From UBA1413 sp964650525 (lineage in GTDB: Bacteria > Bacteroidota > Bacteroidia > Bacteroidales > Prolixibacteraceae): DNA of 64,000 bases. Made by a program: the position numbers and the translations under genes. The notes under the pieces were generated by a model, which saw only the letters and a list, made by a program, of their open reading frames with translations, did not search any database and had not been told where the DNA came from. The number at the start of each line of letters is the position of its first letter. Position 1 is the stretch's first letter. Positions 62,101-64,000 of the stretch are shown here, in pieces. The stretch is from positions 117,041-181,040 of the forward strand of contig CAZYUA010000003.1 in assembly GCA_964650525.1 (NCBI GenBank), in the 5' to 3' direction.

Positions 62101-64000
62101 CCGGAGTGGTAATGGCTATATCACTGTTGTTTCCCTGATTGGGATCTTCCTGGCTTCCTGCAACCGTTGCCGTATTCGCATAAGGCCCCGTGGCATTCAC
62201 AGTTGCCGAGATGACAATCGACGCATAACTTCCTGGGCGCAGATAAATTATTTTCCATTCCGGCGCACTCCAGGTTCCATGCGAGGGCAGTGCACTTACC
62301 AACGTGTAACCTGCCGGAAGAACATCCCGCATCACAATATCGGTGGCATCTGCCGGACCGTTATTGGTAACCCTGATGGTAAAGGTCACTTCACTGCCGA
62401 TCAGGGGAATATCAGCATTCACCGTTTTATCCACAACGAGGTCAGCTCCCTGGCACCCTGAAGCCGGATTGATTACCGCCACCGTGGCGGTTGAAATGCA
62501 ACCGGCACTGTTCTTTACCGTTAGGTTGTAACTCCCGGGTACCAAATTACTGAAAAGCGTTCCGGATTGGTAATTCACACCGTTGATGCTGTAGGAATAG
62601 CCTGTACCCACAGGTGATGTCACGGTAATGGTTCCCGTGGGCACCACGCAGGTGGGCTGGATTATGGTGACTGCCGGGGCTGCCAACACCTGACAATTCC
62701 CGGGCGAAGTAGTACCCACCAACGTGTTGCCACTGCGGCAGCCGTTGGCCGACAGCACGCTGGCATGGATCGTCTGTGCCGGTCCGTCCTGGTCGTAAGT
62801 AGGCAGGGTCGAACTCCAGGTTGCTCCTGCGTCAGTGCTGAACTGCAAGGTTCCGCCTGTTCCATTGACTGTTCCCAGGGCAATCGTTCCGCCGCTGAGC
62901 GTGCAGTTCGTGCAGGTGCTGTTGGTAATGGCCAGCGTGCCCGTGGGGGCCGATGGTGTGGCATTCACCGTAATGGTCACGCTGTTGCTGGTCGTGCTGC
63001 AGATCACCCCACTGGTCGTGGTGTACTGCCGGTGGTATGTATAAGTCCCGGCACTCAGTGCGCCGGTCGTGTAGTTCTGCGTGTTGTTGGTACCCGGTGC
63101 CGCAACGAAGCCGCTGCCGCTGTTCACCTCCCACAGGTAGGTGCCTCCGCCCGGACCCGCAACCGATCCGGTGATGGTCGTGCCTGCATAGGGTGCGCAA
63201 CTGCTGGCTGGCGTAGGTTGCGCGATCGTATTGTTGGTGATCGGACAGGCACAGTTGTTATTTACCGTGATGACGGCAATATCCGTACAGCCTTGGCTGG
63301 TCGTCCATACCAGGTTATATGTACCTGCGGCTGAGAAGCCTGTTACCGTTGTGGTCGGACTGGTCGGTGAGGTAATCGTTGCCAAACCCGCACTCCCCGC
63401 TCCGATTGTCCAGGTACCTGTGCCCGTGGCAGCCATCGTGGCTGTGCCCGTGCTGTAGCAATCCACCGTCTGGTCAGCTCCCGCATTGGCCGGGGTGCAG
63501 ACTCCCGGCAATGTGGTGCCTATCAGCGTCATCGCGCTGCGGCAGCCGCTGGCCGACAGTACGCTGGCGTGGATCGTCTGTGCCGGTCCGTCCTGGTCAT
63601 ACGTGGGAAGCGTCGTGCTCCAGGTCGCCCCTCCGTCGGTGCTGAACTGCAAAGTCCCACCGCTGCCTGACACTGTGCCCAGCGCTATCGTTCCGCCGCT
63701 CAGCGTACAGTTGGTGCAGGTGCTGTTCGTAATGGCCAGGGTGCCCGCGGGCGCCGTCGGCGTGGCATTAACCGTGATGGTCACATTGTTGCTGCTCGTG
63801 CTGCAAATCACCCCGCTGGTCGTGGTGTATTTTCGCTGGAAGGTATAGGTGCCGGCGGTCAATGCGCCGGTCGTGTAATTCTGTGTGTTGTTCGTCCCCG
63901 GCGCTGCAACGAAGCCACTCCCCGTATTCACCTCCCAAAGGTAGCTGCCGCCGCCCGGACCCGCAACCGATCCGGTGATGGTCGTGCCTGCATAGGGTGC
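59123..64000 (-). CDS. Giant surface protein with type-B type IX sorting domain (5' end outside the window)
   Basis: At least 1625 residues are visible, and the gene continues past base 64000. From the N-terminal side: Ig/PKD-like tandem repeats (62.7-64.0 kb), a DUF11-like domain (62.06-62.45 kb, TFTIRVTNNGPADATDIVM), cadherin-like and PKD-like stretches (61.3-62.1 kb), HYR-type domains (60.4-61.2 kb, PVATDNCSGVKVTQISGPQ), more PKD-like repeats, and the gliding-associated C-terminal domain (59123-59400: NGDGVNDVWLIDGIDLFP, MIFNRWGDKI, DGTYYYVLKI). It is a likely adhesin in the SprB style, exported by the type IX system with the SprF protein next to it. Confidence 0.9.
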   Translation of the reverse strand, partial: APYAGTTITGSVAGPGGGSYLWEVNTGSGFVAAPGTNNTQNYTTGALTAGTYTFQRKYTTTSGVICSTSSNNVTITVNATPTAPAGTLAITNSTCTNCTLSGGTIALGTVSGSGGTLQFSTDGGATWSTTLPTYDQDGPAQTIHASVLSASGCRSAMTLIGTTLPGVCTPANAGADQTVDCYSTGTATMAATGTGTWTIGAGSAGLATITSPTSPTTTVTGFSAAGTYNLVWTTSQGCTDIAVITVNNNCACPITNNTIAQPTPASSCAPYAGTTITGSVAGPGGGTYLWEVNSGSGFVAAPGTNNTQNYTTGALSAGTYTYHRQYTTTSGVICSTTSNSVTITVNATPSAPTGTLAITNSTCTNCTLSGGTIALGTVNGTGGTLQFSTDAGATWSSTLPTYDQDGPAQTIHASVLSANGCRSGNTLVGTTSPGNCQVLAAPAVTIIQPTCVVPTGTITVTSPVGTGYSYSINGVNYQSGTLFSNLVPGSYNLTVKNSAGCISTATVAVINPASGCQGADLVVDKTVNADIPLIGSEVTFTIRVTNNGPADATDIVMRDVLPAGYTLVSALPSHGTWSAPEWKIIYLRPGSYASIVISATVNATGPYANTATVAGSQEDPNQGNNSDIAITTPVQPTLVIVNEHIVLCDQETVTGNILANGDRDQLGSILQVTTTPISGPAHGSATMKTNGDFTYTPSLAYTGNDRVVFQVCSPLICRYDTLFIEILGDVTASAGNDMDLCGETSAALLGNAIPAATVKWKFISGPNTPTISWPSSAHAMAMGLIKGTYLFEYSVTLAACYDADTVRITLHDPPTGSAGPDQVMCSDNDLLISGSSASNYALVSWSHNGRGTLTGKNALHPVYRAPIDEVGDVILTMVITPYGDGDCEEIRDSMKITVLPKPIIHCPDETHFTFTSTPGMCGYVIPNNKLDAYGPSCICDNILLTHNFSTWGNRQTLKGAFFPIGTTEVEWWAEACGSNCHSDTCRIVVTVVDEEPPVFINCPYSDVFTVGLYPGACEGGAIWSIPVATDNCSGVKVTQISGPQQGTQLLPGQYTMIYEAVDASGNIARCAFTLKVVDTEYPLLACQPDIAVKSDPGTCTWHSPQQSLTPLLARSNCPGEISWEVTNPDGSKVQGRNDVSGYSFRQGVSFVAYTLKESANSQSSSCSFRVTVTDGEAPSLQCNAPLVVMTKPGECDATITLLLPAISDNCDTAPVTTYTIFGPDNSMSGPFPGTLLSQRLMEGNSLVMWTVTDRSGNYSRCIQQITVTVDTESLNPDAGEDAIICEGSLFTANGASAPAGAALLWTTNGTGSFNDPALLHPVYTPSAADKLNGEVILILTASSGCAEASDYLVLEITGYPEVDAGPDLSVCAGDGIQFREPSAENVASVVWTTNGKGTLSSSSMLHPAYTPAEGEAGVIRFILTGRGFGGCSEVTIADTLLVTLHEPLQVIASEDRSILYNTTTFLTSAVVGGSGLYHYTWTPSEKVMTANTNNTETRPLTTDTEFIITVTDAVTGCSGSDTVNIAVKTDIDDLLIIYNAISTNGDGVNDVWLIDGIDLFPDNEAMIFNRWGDKINEFRHYGQNGVFWDGTNKNGKKVPDGTYYYVLKIKDVKSFTGWIQVKSSF
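62700..64000 (-). repeat. Tandem repeat in the giant surface protein, 804-bp period
   Basis: Two near-identical coding segments, 62700-63196 and 63504-64000, are offset by exactly 804 bases (268 codons); the second runs to the window edge. They encode the same Ig-like domain (from APYAGTTITGSVAGPGGG to QTIHASVLSA), with few amino-acid changes but many silent ones. The 304-base segment between them (ANAGADQTV to PTPASS) is presumably part of the same unit upstream. Confidence 0.85.

Noticed and set aside
62700..64000. CRISPR array in the repeat-rich end of the window
   Set aside because: The repeats are long in-frame coding units at an 804-base period with no short direct repeats and spacers, and no cas gene is present.

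Overview
The window comes from a member of the Bacteroidota, probably class Bacteroidia near the Bacteroidales. Three things show this. It carries type IX secretion and gliding genes (gldD, gldE, gldJ, porU, porV, a porP/sprF homologue and a type-B sorting domain). Its promoters follow the Bacteroidota pattern TTTG-N19-TAnnTTTG, and starts are A-rich rather than led by strong Shine-Dalgarno sites. Its gene neighbourhoods (gldD-gldE-ssb-mutY / HU-rng; porV-porU / gldJ-murF) are typical of the phylum. Most of the window is chromosomal housekeeping DNA. I see no phage, insertion sequence, CRISPR array, toxin-antitoxin pair or biosynthetic cluster.

Layout. 0-6 kb: the start of a probable phosphopantetheinyl transferase, gldD, gldE, ssb and mutY on the minus strand; HU, a 30-residue ribosomal-type peptide and RNase G on the plus strand. 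6-12.6 kb: tRNA-Val, a DUF805 membrane protein behind a long leader, a Nudix hydrolase, an NlpC/P60 peptidase, a 7TM-HD phosphohydrolase, a small lipoprotein and an S41 protease. 12.6-21 kb: ispF-porV-porU facing gldJ-murF, then thioredoxin. 21-32 kb: CCA-adding enzyme, then a peptidoglycan-salvage locus (NamZ muramidase, sodium/solute symporter, a beta-helix lipoprotein and an EEP-family hydrolase, divergent from a GH3-serine hydrolase fusion), then a small HTH protein and a DUF1080 lipoprotein. 32-35 kb: tRNA-Ser next to a truncated SDR gene, a CPBP protease, an epimerase and tRNA-Trp. 35-45 kb: an MsbA-like ABC exporter, purB, mqnA, an NfeD protease, a PorE-like OmpA lipoprotein and a DUF2851 protein. 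45-47.7 kb: rpsO and pnp. 47.8-55.5 kb: a seven-gene V-type ATPase operon (E, DUF2764, A, B, D, I, K). 55.5-64 kb: a second PorE-like OmpA protein, a PorP/SprF protein and a giant repeat-rich surface protein with a type-B sorting domain that runs off the window end.

How the genes work together. PorU and PorV act at the cell surface to process and attach type IX substrates; GldJ, GldD and GldE belong to the gliding/secretion apparatus; the terminal PorE-SprF-adhesin set is a substrate with its dedicated outer-membrane partners. The NamZ and GH3-hydrolase genes together could strip exogenous or turned-over peptidoglycan, with the symporter as a candidate importer. The V-ATPase K subunit keeps all the residues that bind sodium in the Enterococcus hirae enzyme, so the operon is predicted to be sodium-coupled.

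No gene set here looks like a wholly new system. The points most worth a second look are the peptidoglycan-salvage locus, the predicted sodium V-ATPase without subunit F, the SDR gene broken beside tRNA-Ser, the tandem 804-bp repeat adhesin, and several inverted repeats placed on promoters.
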